This document shows, piece by piece, positions 1 through 12,540 of a stretch of DNA of 64,000 nt. The translations under genes were made by a program, and so were the position numbers. How positions within the stretch are numbered: position 1 is the first letter of the stretch; every line of letters starts with the position of its first letter. The notes under the pieces are model-generated. The model saw only the letters and a program-made list of their open reading frames with translations. It was not told where the DNA came from and made no database searches. Source of the stretch: Dipteronia dyeriana (lineage: Eukaryota; Streptophyta; Magnoliopsida; Sapindales; Sapindaceae); contig CM065300.1 of assembly GCA_032871835.1 (NCBI GenBank), positions 66,351,192-66,415,191 on the forward strand, in the 5' to 3' direction.

Positions 1-1622
1 TTATTGCACCTAGACTTCAACAACAAGATGGTCTACTAATGCGTCCGAAGGATATAATCGCCGACATGAAATCAATGTATGGAATCCAAATCATGTACAG
101 TAAGGCACACGCCGCCCTCGATAATGCGTTTTCACTGACATATGGAACGCAAGAGGAAACCTTCCAACTGCTTCAATCATTTGGTTACGTTTTGGAACAA
201 TAAAATCTCGGCACAATCACTGACTTACAGTGCGACGAAGATGGTAAATTTCTGTACTTCTTTATGTCGATTGGTGCCTCACTTAGAGGATTCCGGACGT
301 GTATGCGTCCAGTCATTGCCATTAATGGTACCCATTTGAAGGGACGATTCCGGGGTACAATGTTTGTTGCAACAGCACAAGATGGGAACGAACAGGTGTA
401 CCCAATTGCTTTTGGGTGCGGCGACTCAGAAAACAATCTTTCATGGGAATGGCTTTTGGATTGCTTGAAGGGTGCCCTAGGTCATATTGATGAGCTAGTT
501 TTCATTTTCGATAGGCATGCAAGCATTGAAGCAGAGATTTCTAAAGTGTTCCCTTATGCCACCCATACCATATGTTGCTGGCACTTTGCTGAAAATATCA
601 AAAAGCGATTTCATAAGAAGGATGTTGCCATAATAATAGACAAAGCAGCCCGCGCATACACCAAGTTTGAATATAACCAGCATATGGAAGAGTTAAGAAA
701 CTTGCACCAGAATGCATATGATTATGTAATTGATGCCGGTTCACAGAAGTGGTCCCGCGTACAATGCCCGGAAAGAAGGTACAGGGTGATGACGACAAAT
801 GTTGCAGAATGCATAAACTCATGCCTAAAATTTGCACGACAACTGCAATGTTGACTCTGGCTAAGTTCATTATGAATATGCTGCAACGGTTGTTTCACGA
901 TCGCTATAGAGCTGCACAAACCATGCGTCATCAGTTGACCGACGCAGCACATCTTGTGCTGTTAAAACGTGTGGAGAAGTATGGTTTTTTTACCGCAAAT
1001 CCAGTAGACTGGAATATTTTCTCGGTCAAGCGGTCTGGAAAACAGTAGACCGTTGACTTAGCCCGGAAGACTTGTACTTGCAACAAATTTTAAATGGATC
1101 ATTTTCCATGTTCTCACGCCCTTGCGGTGGCACGGTACATTACTAAAACTTGGACTACACAACTTTGTGTTGGTACTGATCATTTTCTCGATGAAGCTGA
1201 TCGTTTTCAATGTTTTTTACAGGGAGGGAAACTTGGACTTCATAAATTTGTGTGCGGACTACTACAAGAGACAGACATTTATTAACGCGTACTCGGTTCC
1301 TATTATACCGGTGAGCCATCCTTCCAGTTGGGTTATGCCATCTGAAATTGCTCAGAGGGTGATTTTGAATCCAAACTCCAGGAGACAAGCAGGACGCCCG
1401 AGGGAGGGTCGCCATATCTCGTCTTAGGAGAGGACAACTACACAATCCTGCAGAAGATGTGGATAACTTGGGCATAATTCCAGAAGATGTCGTAATCCAC
1501 ATATGATTAATGAAGGTATAAAAAGAGGTTTTCCCGATGAATACCGCCGTAAGTGTAGCATCTGCCATTCAATTGGACACAATAAACAAACGTGCCCTAA
1601 CATTGACTCTAATAGGGAATGA
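1..1622 (+). pseudogene. Mutator-like (mudrA) transposase, 5' end outside the window, decayed
   Basis: This would be a DNA-cutting DDE transposase of a Mutator-like element. The open frame runs from base 3 to 854 with one in-frame stop at 201-203. It carries the MULE domain (NGTHLKGRFRGTMFVATAQD, then PIAFGCGDSE and CCWHFAENIKKRF). Near 840 a frameshift moves the reading into another frame (MLTLAKFIMNMLQRLFHDRY). A SWIM zinc finger follows at 1073-1117 (CTCNKF, then HFPCSHA), with stops at 1046 and 1091. A tail rich in basic residues (RRQAGRPREGR, near 1380-1410) precedes a CX2CX4HX4C knuckle at 1554-1595 (CSICHSIGHNKQTC) and a stop at 1620-1622. Domain order and size fit the plant mudrA family. 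It converges with the Ulp1 gene to its right, the arrangement of KI-type MULEs. It cannot make a full-length protein as it stands. Confidence 0.9.
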
Positions 1623-1800
1623 ATAACAAAGTTTTGATCACATTGAAAACTTTTAGAAGTGTATCAGATTGTAATAATTTGGAATTGCAATAAGTACTTA
1701 TTAATGAATGAATTTATATTAATGAATGAATAATGAACGAATTAATATTCATGAATTAATTACATGTCTGTGTACTTATGAAATGGTAATATACAAAAAA
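1623..1800. other. spacer between convergent MULE genes
   Basis: This AT-rich spacer lies between the stop of the transposase (1622) and the stop of the Ulp1 gene (1801 on the minus strand). It contains degenerate TTAATGAATGAA repeats near 1699-1760. I see no gene in it. It probably holds the two 3' untranslated regions. Confidence 0.6.
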
Positions 1801-4800
1801 TCACTTGGCAGGCCTGGAGTTAGAAAAAATCTTCACAACCATTTTCTCTCGAATGATCCCCATGTCGTCCCCTGACCAATCAAAAGGAATTCGACCCGCC
1901 AGTATGTACTCGATAAGTCTCAAAGTATGGGGACCACAGTTACCTCTGCAATTCGGCACATAAAACACCATTAGAAATCGTTCAAAAAGAATATCTAAAC
2001 ACGTGAATGAAATAGAATGTCTTACGATTTCTTTTATTGGGGGACTGTAGAAGTATGCACTAGGCTGACCGAGAAGGGCTTATTTTCCTAAAGGAACGCC
2101 CGACGACTAGCTCATCGTGCTGTGTGGAACCCCACGTCACTCAACATGGAGGGTAAAAACCACCGTAATGGTCGGACCTGCTGGTGCCTGATCTGATAAG
2201 GGACTTCCTGTCTCCAAGGGTCATAAATGTCAATCTTCCAGCGACAAAGGTCGACGCTCACCACCAGCCAATGTTGGGCCCCAACGTTGCACGGAAGCAG
2301 CACCTGTAATAGTTTGCATACTGTGTTAGCTGAGGATATACAAACAGATATTTCTTTAAATCATCTCCATCATTTAACACTTACCAGGTCAACCTCGTGC
2401 CATGGGCGGTTTCCACTCGTGGTTGCTCCACGGACCGTCATAAGGTCCTCTACCAACCATCGAAACTGTAACACATTCCACCTTGTCGTGGTCACAACAC
2501 TGTGTGAATCACGAGGCATCATCCTCTCCCACATGTACAACATAAGTGGCTGTACAAGCATTGACAATATCGTATTAATAATACTGAAGCAGAAAATCCG
2601 ATTCGATTCCCAAATTTTATACCTACTTACATAAAATTGTGTATCCAACACGTTGATCCTCTGGTTGTACACATTGTGGAATCCTCGCTGACGCTTGCGA
2701 AGAATATTGAGGTATGCATCCATATGCTGACAAACAATAAAACCACCGTAATTGTTAACAATTCAACAATACTTACACAAACGTTAATATGAAATTTAAT
2801 AAGTACGTACCGTGTCCTCCAAGTCCATGAAGTTGGACTGCATATGCACGAGCCATCCTGCGGTAACTTGTGCAACACGACCACATCACGGTTGTTTAAT
2901 GATTGAATTACCTTAGCTATACATAAATTAGAATAAACAAGAAATGTACATCCATTTGTATTATAAAAAGTTAGACTCACTGTTCCCTGTTGATGTTTCC
3001 TCTTGAAGGCCTTGTATGCCGCAAGGTGGTCAACGTCTACTAGTCCGTGGGGGTCAAAAATGTGTTCCACGGACTCGGGTCATGTCGTCAACCTCTTTGG
3101 ACAGCATGGATCTGTGTAAGGGCTTACCAACTGCCATCCGCGCTTACCTAAATGCTTTGATGTATTGGCCGGGAGAGGGGACCGCTCTGACGGCACAGAC
3201 GTGCTGGGTGGGGGAGGGGACCGCTCCGACGCCACGGAAGTGCTGGGTGGGGGAGAGGACCACTCTAATGCCACAGACATGTTGGGTGGGGGAAGAGACC
3301 GTTGTGGCTGAATCGATGTGCTGCGAGGTGGGGGGATCAATGTGCTGGAAGGTGGGGGAACTGCTGAGCCTGGGTGGACCCATATAGGAATGTTGTACGT
3401 GAACCAAGCCTACTCTCGCGGGTATGCAACTGAGTTTCCCTCTCTGGACCTACCATGCCGGTAGACGGGTCCTGATTACGTCGAGCTATTATGTCTGTCC
3501 CCCCCGTAAACCTATCAGTCGACCCTCCTGGACTAAATAATAGATCAGGAGGTGGGGAGCCATCTTGGTGTGTACGTATGGTCGAACCTTGAAGCCCCCG
3601 GATCATATCCAGTAACAATCGGTGTTGCTGCTGACGATCCTTATCACTCTTCCGGATCATATCCAACAACTCCAAGTGTTGACGATGTCGATCCTCGTCA
3701 CTCTTCCAGAGGGCTTCACGCACATCGTTCAACATATCTGCCCACAGAGCCTGAAATCATGTCTATATTGTTAGTAAAAACCTATCACCATGTGTTAATA
3801 AAAAATACTAAACTCTGTTTTCAACTTACCTCTCCATCACGTCCAACGCCCCCACAGGAATCCCCTGCAGATGTACCATGTCCGGGGGTGGAAAACCAAA
3901 CCCGCCTATGCTTATGCCTTTCTCGTTGAGGGTCTGTCTCATATCCCTCACTGTCACTGGGCCTTAAACCCCCAACAGCGGGCTCAGATCCCTCACTGTC
4001 AATGGTCCTGTTTGTTAAACCCCCACCCTCTATACCACTGATCCCGCCTAAGGTGGTCTGATCAGGGGCCTCAGGCGGCATATCATCCATGTCATCTTCT
4101 ACATACAGGCTCCCCCTCTCGTCTAGCCAGGCATAGTACGGTGCCTGTCTCTCAGTTGGTGTCGGCACCAGTTCCTTGATAGCAAACATCTGAAATATTA
4201 GTTAGAACAATGTCATTGTACAAATACTAACTAATAAAAACATTAACAAAATAAATACATACTCTGGCTTTGAATATCTTTGCTAGCTTCTTCCTTCTCG
4301 GTTGTTTGGTCAACTCCCACTTCAAAATACGGGGAGTCAGATTAGTAACCCTCCTAGCACCGACCTCTTTGGCCAAATCAGGGATCACCTCCAAAGCAAA
4401 TATCTGCATCAAAGATAAGTACGATAAGTATCCATACAATTTTGGACACCAACAATAAAGTACAATTTGTAGTTCAAACTTCTTACCAGTAAGGCATAAG
4501 ATAGACCGTATATGTTGTAGATCTCCACCCTGTGTACGTCAGTGCCCTTTTTCCTACTGGCGTCACTCGAACCCGTCTCTTCGCCCATCAAACGCATGCT
4601 TGAATGAGTAAATAGAATGCCTGTACACGTGGGCACCCCAAGGGAACGCGTTGAATGCATTGAGCTCCTCAACCAACCGAAACTGCCAAACAGGAATCTT
4701 GAATATCTCATCCACCCCCATCAGTATCCAGTTCAACATATATAAGAGGCAGAGCTTGACATCATCGTACACCTTTCCGAACTCTGCTCCTGTGACAACA

Positions 4801-5297
4801 CCCCTAATCTGCGCCAGCGACACCTCATCGGCTCCAGGAAAGTACCACTCATGTATGCCATTCTCCATTGCTGCATACATGGTGGTCTCTAGTACAACTC
4901 CAAACCGTAGTCCGGTGATCAGGCAAAATTCCACCTTCAAAAACCTCATCGACTGGTTTCCTAACATGAAGTGCATCTCATCTGTTGGGCCGTTATGATG
5001 GAGCTCCCACAAAAGCAACCGATGGATAATACCACCAGAAAACTTCATCTCCCTATGCATTGTTAGGAAATGCTTGAAACATGAAGCCATGAACCGATGG
5101 CGGTATTCATCTGCAAATTCTACAAGGACACGGTTCAGTGCGTTGTCTCTATGGGCGAGGGCATCAAAATGGTTGTGTCGTGTCAATTTGCCCTCGTACC
5201 AGTATCCTTCTGGAGTTAGCAGTGGTTGGAGCCATTTTAATGGTCGGCTTCTAGAAGGTGGCTTGAAGTCAAGTTTAATTTTCAACACATATAACAA
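1801..5297 (-). pseudogene. DUF1985-Ulp1 (C48 cysteine protease) gene of a KI-type MULE, multi-exon, decayed
   Basis: Reading right to left, the first exon (5297 to about 4563) encodes a DUF1985 domain (MRFLKVEFCLITGLRFG, IHRLLLWELHH). Further exon-like blocks lie at about 4425-4265 (FALEVIPDLAKEVGARRV), 4189-3821, 3735-3387 (QQHRLLLDMIR repeats), 3340-3080 (proline-serine repeats), 3070-2970, 2890-2810, 2723-2640 (MDAYLNILRKRQR), 2620-2370 and 2303-2112. The last one holds the protease His (GAQHWLVV) and Asp (IDIYDPW). The C-terminal exon (about 1947-1801) holds the catalytic Cys (RGNCGPHTLRLIEY) and a clean stop. His, Asp and Cys are all present, but the exon after 2112 has stops (TAG at 2109-2111). 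The Ulp1 family removes SUMO-like modifiers. The role of these transposon-borne copies is not settled. Exon borders are approximate. Confidence 0.82.
3178..3333 (-). repeat. 39-bp coding tandem repeat, four copies
   Basis: Four units with a 39-bp period begin at 3178, 3217, 3256 and 3295. On the minus strand they encode a 13-residue unit of the form PPPSTSVxSERSP. Because the period is a multiple of three, the repeat keeps frame inside the DUF1985-Ulp1 gene. It would form a disordered linker between the DUF1985 part and the protease. Confidence 0.8.
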
Positions 5298-6486
5298 ATG
5301 GTGTGTTTATCAGTTTGATCTCAAATTTGCTTTTTTGAATGTGTTTTGGAAGATGAAGTTTTTTTCGAGCAATCGTAAGGTTATGAAATTGCAGGTGATG
5401 AAAATAATGTGTACAAATTAAAGAAAGCTCTTTATGGCTTGAAGCAGGCACCAATGGGGTGGTATGATCGATTTAATGGCCACTTCAAGTGTCATGGATT
5501 TCATAGGAGTGAAAGTAAACGTACATTGTATGTCAAATTTAGGGGCAATGATGAGGTGCGTATAGTGTGTTTCTATGTAGATGTTATTATCTACACTGGT
5601 AATAATACTGCTTTAATTGCTAAATTTAAGAATTTTATGATAGGTGAATTTGAGATGACTAATCTTGGTTTGATGAATTATTTTCTTGGATTGGAGGTGA
5701 ATCAAAGTGATGCCGGAATTAATATTTCTCAAGAAATATATGTTAATGACCTTCTTGAGAATTTAAAATTAAAGATTGTAATCCTGTAAAATTTCCTATG
5801 ATTACCAATAAAAATTCAGCTTGAATGATGGGGAGGAAAGAATTGATTGTCATTTATATAGAAGTTTAATTGGAAGTGTGTTGTATCTAACAAATAGTCA
5901 TCCTGATATTATGTTTGCAACAAGTTTTTGCTAAGATTAATGAAAAATCCAAGTAAATTTCATTATGAAGCTGCCAAAAGGGTGCTGAGATATTTGAAGG
6001 GGACAAGTTCCTATGGTATCTGGTACAAAAATAATGTTGATAATTTTAAGTTGTGGGGTTATTCTGACAGTGACTGAGCAGGTTCAGTTGATCACAGAAG
6101 CACTACAGGTTACATTTTTAATATTGGTTCAGGTACTATTGCTTGGAGTTCTAAAAAGAAACCATCAACTGCATTATCATCATCAGAAGCTGAGTATATG
6201 GCAGCAACTTCAGCAACATGTCAAGCTGTTTGGTGGAGGAGAATTCTAGAAGATAGGAAGTAGCATCAAAAGGTTCCAACAGTTGGTCATTATGACAATC
6301 AATCCACAATTGCAATGACAAGAAATTTAGTATTCCACAATCGTACGAGACACATAGAGACACGTCATCACTTTATCAGAGAATTGGTGGTTAAAGGAAG
6401 CATCTAGATGTCTTATTGCAGCACTGACCAGCAGCTTGCAGACATATTTACAAAGTCTTTAGATTTTGAAAAATATGTGTATTTCA
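5280..6486 (+). pseudogene. Copia RT-RNase H fragment (older element, left part)
   Basis: This is the 3' part of a Ty1/copia pol gene, starting abruptly near 5280-5300 inside reverse transcriptase (QFDLKFAFLN, then [32 protein letters not shown]). A frameshift occurs near 5770, and later stops include a TGA at about 6075 in the RNase H (SSSEAEYMAATSA, HNRTRHIETRHHFIREL). The catalytic YVDD of RT is changed to YVDV. The reading is cut at 6486 by a younger Copia element and resumes at 13485. No 5' LTR, gag or integrase is present. The left border abuts the DUF1985 gene, so the 5' half was lost by deletion or rearrangement there. Confidence 0.88.
6482..6486. repeat. target site duplication, left copy (TTTCA)
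   Basis: This 5-bp TTTCA directly precedes the TG end of the left LTR at 6487. An identical copy follows the CA end of the right LTR at 13485-13489. It marks integration of the 7.0 kb Copia element. Confidence 0.85.
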
Positions 6487-7410
6487 TGTAAAACGTAAAC
6501 AAACCTAACTGGTATCAATGAAAATAGAAAGCAACATTAGAAAAAGAGTTTGATCCGAGACTCGTGTTTCACACGGTGTCCTTAAGACAATTTCGCCAGA
6601 CAACACCGTATGTGTATTAGGCAATTGTCTCCCAGGATACAACGGTTCAACAGTGGTAGGCCTAGGCACAATCCACTACCAACGAACTCAAACTAAGTTT
6701 TGAACTTACCAAGAAACAGAGAGAAGAAACGAATTCGGCTACTCAAAAGAAACTTAAATTATTTTTCTGTGTGTGTTGAACAGAACATAAGAGGGATTAA
6801 ATATCCAAACCGAAACCCTAGGGTTTTGGGATTAATTCGGGATTATAATTGGAAAATTCGTTTTGATTTAATAAGGAAATAATTTAATTAGATAATATTC
6901 TCCAAAGAGATTTATTTCTAATTAAAACTCGATTCTGTATTCTTAGTGATCAAGTAAGAAATCAGAATCCAAATAATTAAAGATTTCCTTATTCATCACA
7001 ATCAAAACGTTGACTTAGGGAAGTGGCAAAAGGTCAACTATACTCTCACGGTCCAATCGGAGCCCACACACGAGTCGTGCATTCGAAGGTTCGGGGTCCC
7101 CCCCCCTGCGCGCGTGAGAGAGAGCCTCTATGCCACACACATGTTGAAAGCTCATATCACACATTCACTTATAAACTACTTATAAATAATTTCCCTAAGC
7201 AATGTGGGATTCCTTTTAATCCCTACACAATGGGTCCATTTTGAGATTCAATTTCTCATTCACCCATTAAATTATTTTGTGAATTTGAGTATACCATTTC
7301 AAAGTTCTCACGGAGGAGAATTCGAATCCACTTTAATCTTCCATTTCGATGGAATTTATCATACTCAATTTTTGCCCTCAACATGAGAGATTATCACAAA
7401 ATTTCCAACA
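6487..7410 (-). repeat. 3' LTR of the 7.0 kb Copia element
   Basis: This is 924 bp. Read on the minus strand it begins TGTTGGAAATTTTG and ends TTTTACA. It matches 12541-13484 along its length. It has a short deletion near its left end (around 6495) and lacks a few bases near 7068, compared with the other copy. Confidence 0.9.
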
Positions 7411-7420
7411 ATCCCCCACA
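7411..7420 (-). promoter_or_regulatory. polypurine tract (plus-strand primer site)
   Basis: On the minus strand the sequence TGTGGGGGAT directly precedes the TG start of the 3' LTR. That is the expected place and composition for a Copia polypurine tract. Confidence 0.8.
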
Positions 7421-8002
7421 TGAATGAAATTGACCTAGGAGATACAAAGAAGATGTTTGGTAAGTTCAAACGGTCGAAGACTGCATATGATAGGTAGGTG
7501 TTACCCTTTGAACCTTACCTTGTAAAGGTATGCTTACTTTATTGGCTGATCAGTAGATGTGATATCCTTGAACTATTCTGCCGTTTTGTGTAAACGATCA
7601 CACACCTTACACAGATATCTTCCAGACCCGATTTGGTTCTCATTTTTATGTTCGTTTTGGCCATGAACATGCGCCAGGTTCTGTGAGAGTCTCTGGAGAA
7701 TATAGCCTTTCACTATTCTCTTTTAGAAGCGACCCCACTTCTCTCTCACATAGGTGATTTCTTAATTAAGAGTAACCCGCTTTACTCTGCTCGGATTTCC
7801 ATAGCTAGGAATTTCGACGCATAAGAATCATTAAAAACCACAGTTTAACCTTTTACCTACGGGCATCACTGTTTCATCATAGGAATGGACTTGAGGGTAA
7901 CCCCCACAGTGATCCAACTGAGTCTTACAACTTGGTTGTTTCATTGAACCTAGATCTTGGGATCTCCAGTCAACTAGGTTGGGTGTCCAGTGTATCGACC
8001 CT
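7421..8002 (-). other. 3' untranslated region of the Copia element
   Basis: This is about 580 bp between the stop of pol (8003 on the minus strand) and the polypurine tract. I see no coding frame or other structure in it. Confidence 0.6.
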
Positions 8003-11000
8003 TTATCTAATGGGTTTTAGTCCCATTCCTCTCGATGATGTCTCAACTAGTTCTCTATGTAACCCTTTAGTTAGCGGATCCGCAATGTTATCTTTTGACC
8101 TTACATAGTCAATAGTGATAACCCCAGTTGAGATTAGCTGTCTAATGGTATTATGTCTTCGACGTATATGTCTAGACTTCCCATTATACATACTGCTTTG
8201 TGCTCTTCCTATTGCTGATTGACTATCACAGTGAATGCAAATCACCGGCACAGGCTTTGGCCATCTTGGAATATCTTCTAAGAATTGGCGAAGCCATTCA
8301 GCCTCCTCTCCACATTTATCTAATGCTATAAACTCAGATTCCATGGTAGATCTGGCTATACATGTTTGTTTGGAGGATTTCCAAGATACCGCCGCACCAC
8401 CTAGTGTGAACACATACCCACTAGTGGATTTTGAATCCTTCATATCAGATATCCAGTTAGCATCAGTGTATCCTTCTAGGACAGCTGGATATCTGGTATA
8501 ATGCAGTCCATGATTACGAGTGAATCGTAAGTACTTCAGTACTCTTACTATTCCTTTCCAGTGATCGATTCCTGGATTACTCGTATATCTACTTAATTTA
8601 CTGACTGCATTCGCTATGTCTGGTCTTGTACAACTGGTTAAGTACATCAGACTTCCTATCACTCGAGAATATTCTAGTTGAGAGATGCTCTCACCCTTAT
8701 TCTTGGATAGATGTAGATTTGTATCTACTGGTGTTCTAAAAATTCCAGAATCATTTTTGTTGAATTTCTCAAGAATCATGTCAATATAGTGTGATTGACT
8801 TAGTATGAGTCCGTTAGATGTCCTTGAGATTTTCATTCCCAATATTACATCTGCCGGTCCCTTATCTTTCATATCAAATCTTAATTTCAACATATCCTTG
8901 GTAGATTTGACCATTTTATCATCACTACCAACAATGAGCATGTCATCAACGTAAAGGCACACAATGACATAGCCATTTTCTGTGTCCTTGACATAAACAC
9001 ATTTGTCACATTCGTTGAACTTAAATCCGTTTGACATCATAGCATTGTCAAATTTCTCATGCCATTGTTTTGGTGCTTGCTTTAAACCATATAAAGACTT
9101 CACCAATTTACAGACTTTCTTTCCTTATCCTAGAGTGGAAAAACCCTCAGGTTGTTCCATGTAAATTTCTTCATCTAAATCTCCATTTAAGAAAGCCGTT
9201 TTCACATCCATTTGATGTACTTCAAGATTTCGCAAAGCTGCGATTGCAAGTATCATTCTAATGGAGGTTATTCTCGTCACAGGAGAATATATATCAAAGT
9301 AGTCTAGGCCTTCTCGTTGATTGTAACCTTTAATTACAAGTCTGGCCTTATACTTATCAATTGTTCCATCTGTTTTCATCTTTCTTTTGAAAATCCATTT
9401 GGATCCTAGGGGTTTGCATCCCGGAGGAAGATCCATTAATTCCCAAGTATGATTTTGAAGGATAGAATTAATTTCGCTCTTGATTGCCTCTTTCCACAAG
9501 AGTCCTTCAGAAGAGCTTGCCGCTTCTTTGAAGGTTCGAGGTTCACCTTCCAGCAAATAGGTCATAAAATCTGGACCAAAAGACGTTTCCGTCCTTGCTC
9601 TTTTGCTACGTCTAGATTCATCCTCTACTTTATTTCCTTGTTCTTGGTCCTCACAACTATCATCATGTGTTCGTTTTGACGAACTTGCTTCATCTTTTGA
9701 TTTATATGGAAAAACATGTTCAAAGAACATCGCGTTTCTAGATTCCATTATCGTGTTTTTGTGTATATCTGATATGTCAGATTTATAGACCAAGAATCGA
9801 TGAGCACTACTGTTTTGTGCATATCCAATGAAAATGCAGTCAACAGTTTTAGGACCTATTTTCACCTTCTTAGGTATAGATACTGCTACTTTGGCAAGAC
9901 ACCCCCACATTCGTAAGAATTTATAGGAAGGCTTTCTTCCTTTCCATAGTTCATATGGTGTCTTGTCTTCTTTCTTTCGAGGTATCTTGTTTAAAAGGTA
10001 ATTGCTAGACAATATAGCGTCACCCCACATGTTCTGAGGCACTCCAGAACTTATCAGCATTGCATTCATCATTTCTTTCAAGGTACGATTTTTACGTTCT
10101 GCAATACCGTTTTGCTGAGGAGAATATGGTGCAGTAGTTTGATGTATGATTCCGTGTTGAGCACAGAATTCACCAAACGGTGCTACATATTCACCACCTC
10201 GGTCACTTCTCAGTACCTTGATTTTCTTGTTGAGTTGATTCTCAACTTCAGTTTTATAGAGACTAAACTTCTCTATAGCTTCATCCTTGTTTTTCAACAA
10301 ATATACATAGCAGTATTTGGTGCTATCATCTATAAATATGATGAAATATTTGTTGTCACCTCTTGTTTGAACAAATTTTAAATCACATATATCTGTGTGA
10401 ATTAAATCAAGAGGTTCAGATTTCCTTTCAATAGTTTGAAATGATGACCTTGTTAGTTTTGCTTCAACGCAAACTTCACACTTATGTTTAGGATCAATAT
10501 TGAATGTGGGAATATGATTTAAGTTAATTAATCTACGCAGAGTATCATAATTAACGTGTCCTAGTCTACCATGCCATAAATTGGAAGACTTAAGCAAATA
10601 AACTGAAGAATTGTCTTTATTGATTGTTCTTTTAACAACAGATACATTAAGCTTAAATAGCCCTTCAGTTACATATCCCCTACCCATATAAGTTCCCTGC
10701 TTGGTTAAAACCACTTTGTCTGATTCAATCACCATCTTGAACCCATGTTGATTAAGCAACGAACTGGAAACCAAGTTCTTGCGTATATCAGGTACATACA
10801 ACACATTGTTCAAGCTCAGAGTTATACCATAGGTCATCTTGAGAATGACTTGACCACGTCCCTTCACGTCAGATGTGGCTGAGTTGCCCATATACAACTT
10901 TTCTTCATTCTTCATTTCTTCAAATATATTGAATATCTCTCTGTCAAAGCATATATGACGAGTGGCCCCAGTATCCAACCACCACTCTCTTGGGTTTGAC

Positions 11001-12133
11001 CCAACAAGGTTTGCTTCTGTCACAACTGCAGAGAGATTGATCTCGGATACATCTCTTGAGATTCCAGCAACCACGTTTGCCTCGTGGTTCTGCTTCTTCT
11101 TTGGCAACCTGCACTCATAAGATTTGTGACCCAGCTTGTCACAGTTGAAGCACTTCCCTTGGAATTTTGGCTTCTTAGAGACTCCTCCCTTATGACCCAA
11201 TTTGGATCCTTTCCCAGGCTTGTTCTTCTTTGGTTTAGAACTTTGCCCATGCTCAACCACATTGATCTTTGCTTCAGGTGCATTGACATCTTTCTTGTCA
11301 TACTTAATGTGATCTTCCTGAATACAAAGCTTGAGAATTAGATCCTCGATCTTCATCTCCTTTCGCTTGTGTTTGAGATAGTTTTTGAACTCTTTCCATG
11401 AAGGAGGAAGCTTCTCAATGATTGCAGCCACCTGGAAAGTTTCACTCAGGGTCATCCCTTCGGCAAGTATCTCATGCAGAATCATCTGTAGCTCTTGGAC
11501 TTGACTCATAACTGTCTTGGAATCTCCCATCTTGTAATCAATAAACCGGCCGACGATAAACTTCTTGGAACCAGTGTCCTCAGTTTTGTATTTGCGGTCT
11601 AATGATTCCCACAGTTCTTTGGCTGTTTTCTTTGAAGAATAAACGCTATATAGCGAATCTGACAGCCCGTTCAGTATGTAATTACGGCACAGGAAATCCG
11701 AGTGATTCCATGCATCAATTGCATTCCATACCTGAACATCTCGCTCTTCACCATTATTAGGTTTATGAGCATCTTCTGTCAAGAATCTGCCAAGGTTCAG
11801 TGTGGTCAGATAAAACAGCATCTTCTGCTGCCATCGTTTAAAATTCGGTCCACTGAACTTATCAGGCTTCTCCATATGATTCATCGGCAAAGGTACCGAA
11901 TTCATGTAGGGATTTGCCATGGAAACATTCCCTTGACTCTTATACTGGCTCATCACCGGATCAGGCATGTTTCTCACGAAGGAGTTGATGGCAGGAGTCG
12001 TTGTAGCCACAGTAGGTACTACTACTGGTACCTGGCCCACAAGCACAGAGTTTACAACTGAAGTATCTAATCTCATACTTGGATTAACTTCTGGAGTCTC
12101 TAGTGGAACACTGGAGTTCACATTGTTTGCCAT
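8003..12133 (-). pseudogene. Copia gag-pol polyprotein with one in-frame stop
   Basis: The frame starts at ATG 12133 (MANNVNSS) and runs 1002 codons to a TAA at 9125-9127. It then continues in the same frame to 8003. Domains in order: gag; CCHC knuckle at residues 328-341 ([14 protein letters not shown]); aspartic protease with catalytic Asp at 387 ([11 protein letters not shown]); pre-integrase zinc region ([15 protein letters not shown] ... CEVCVEAK); integrase core ([40 protein letters not shown]); reverse transcriptase ([20 protein letters not shown] before the stop; [15 protein letters not shown] and [12 protein letters not shown] after it); RNase H ([34 protein letters not shown]). The stop falls in RT between the [10 protein letters not shown] motif and the YVDD motif. 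Every other catalytic block looks conserved. Confidence 0.92.
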
Positions 12134-12540
12134 AATAACTTAAACAAAAACAGAATCGTTTTAGTATCACAGAAATAATAGCAAAGATATCAGTTGATAT
12201 CAAATCAGATTTCACGATGGAAATCAGAATCAGTGTCTAATATTGCATACCCGATAACAAAATTGAAACCACAATTGATTACGAAACCAGTGTATAATAA
12301 TAGACCCAATTTCCACAGATTAATATATATCTTTCAAATTGAAATCAGTGTTCCAAAGAACCCGATTTCCAAATTGAATCAGTGTTCCAGAGGAATCCGA
12401 TTACCACAGTTTTACAAGCTGATTGATTTTTCAAGTCTGTTACGATCTGAACCAGAAATCTGATACCAGAAAGTTTGAATAAGCAAACGTTGTTTGAAAT
12501 AATTTGAAAACAGAAAAGAAAACGGAAATTGTCTTAAGAT
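12134..12540 (-). other. leader of the Copia element with a displaced primer-site-like motif
   Basis: This is the untranslated leader between the 5' LTR and the gag ATG. A tRNA-Met-type primer binding motif, TGGTATCAGAT, reads on the minus strand at 12468-12458. It lies 72 nt inside the LTR border set by the target duplication, instead of the usual 0-5 nt. No better primer site is visible directly at the border. Confidence 0.6.

Noticed and set aside
3178..3333. Regular 39-bp repeats as a possible CRISPR-like array
   Set aside because: Units are contiguous without spacers, in frame with a plant transposon gene, and the window is eukaryotic.
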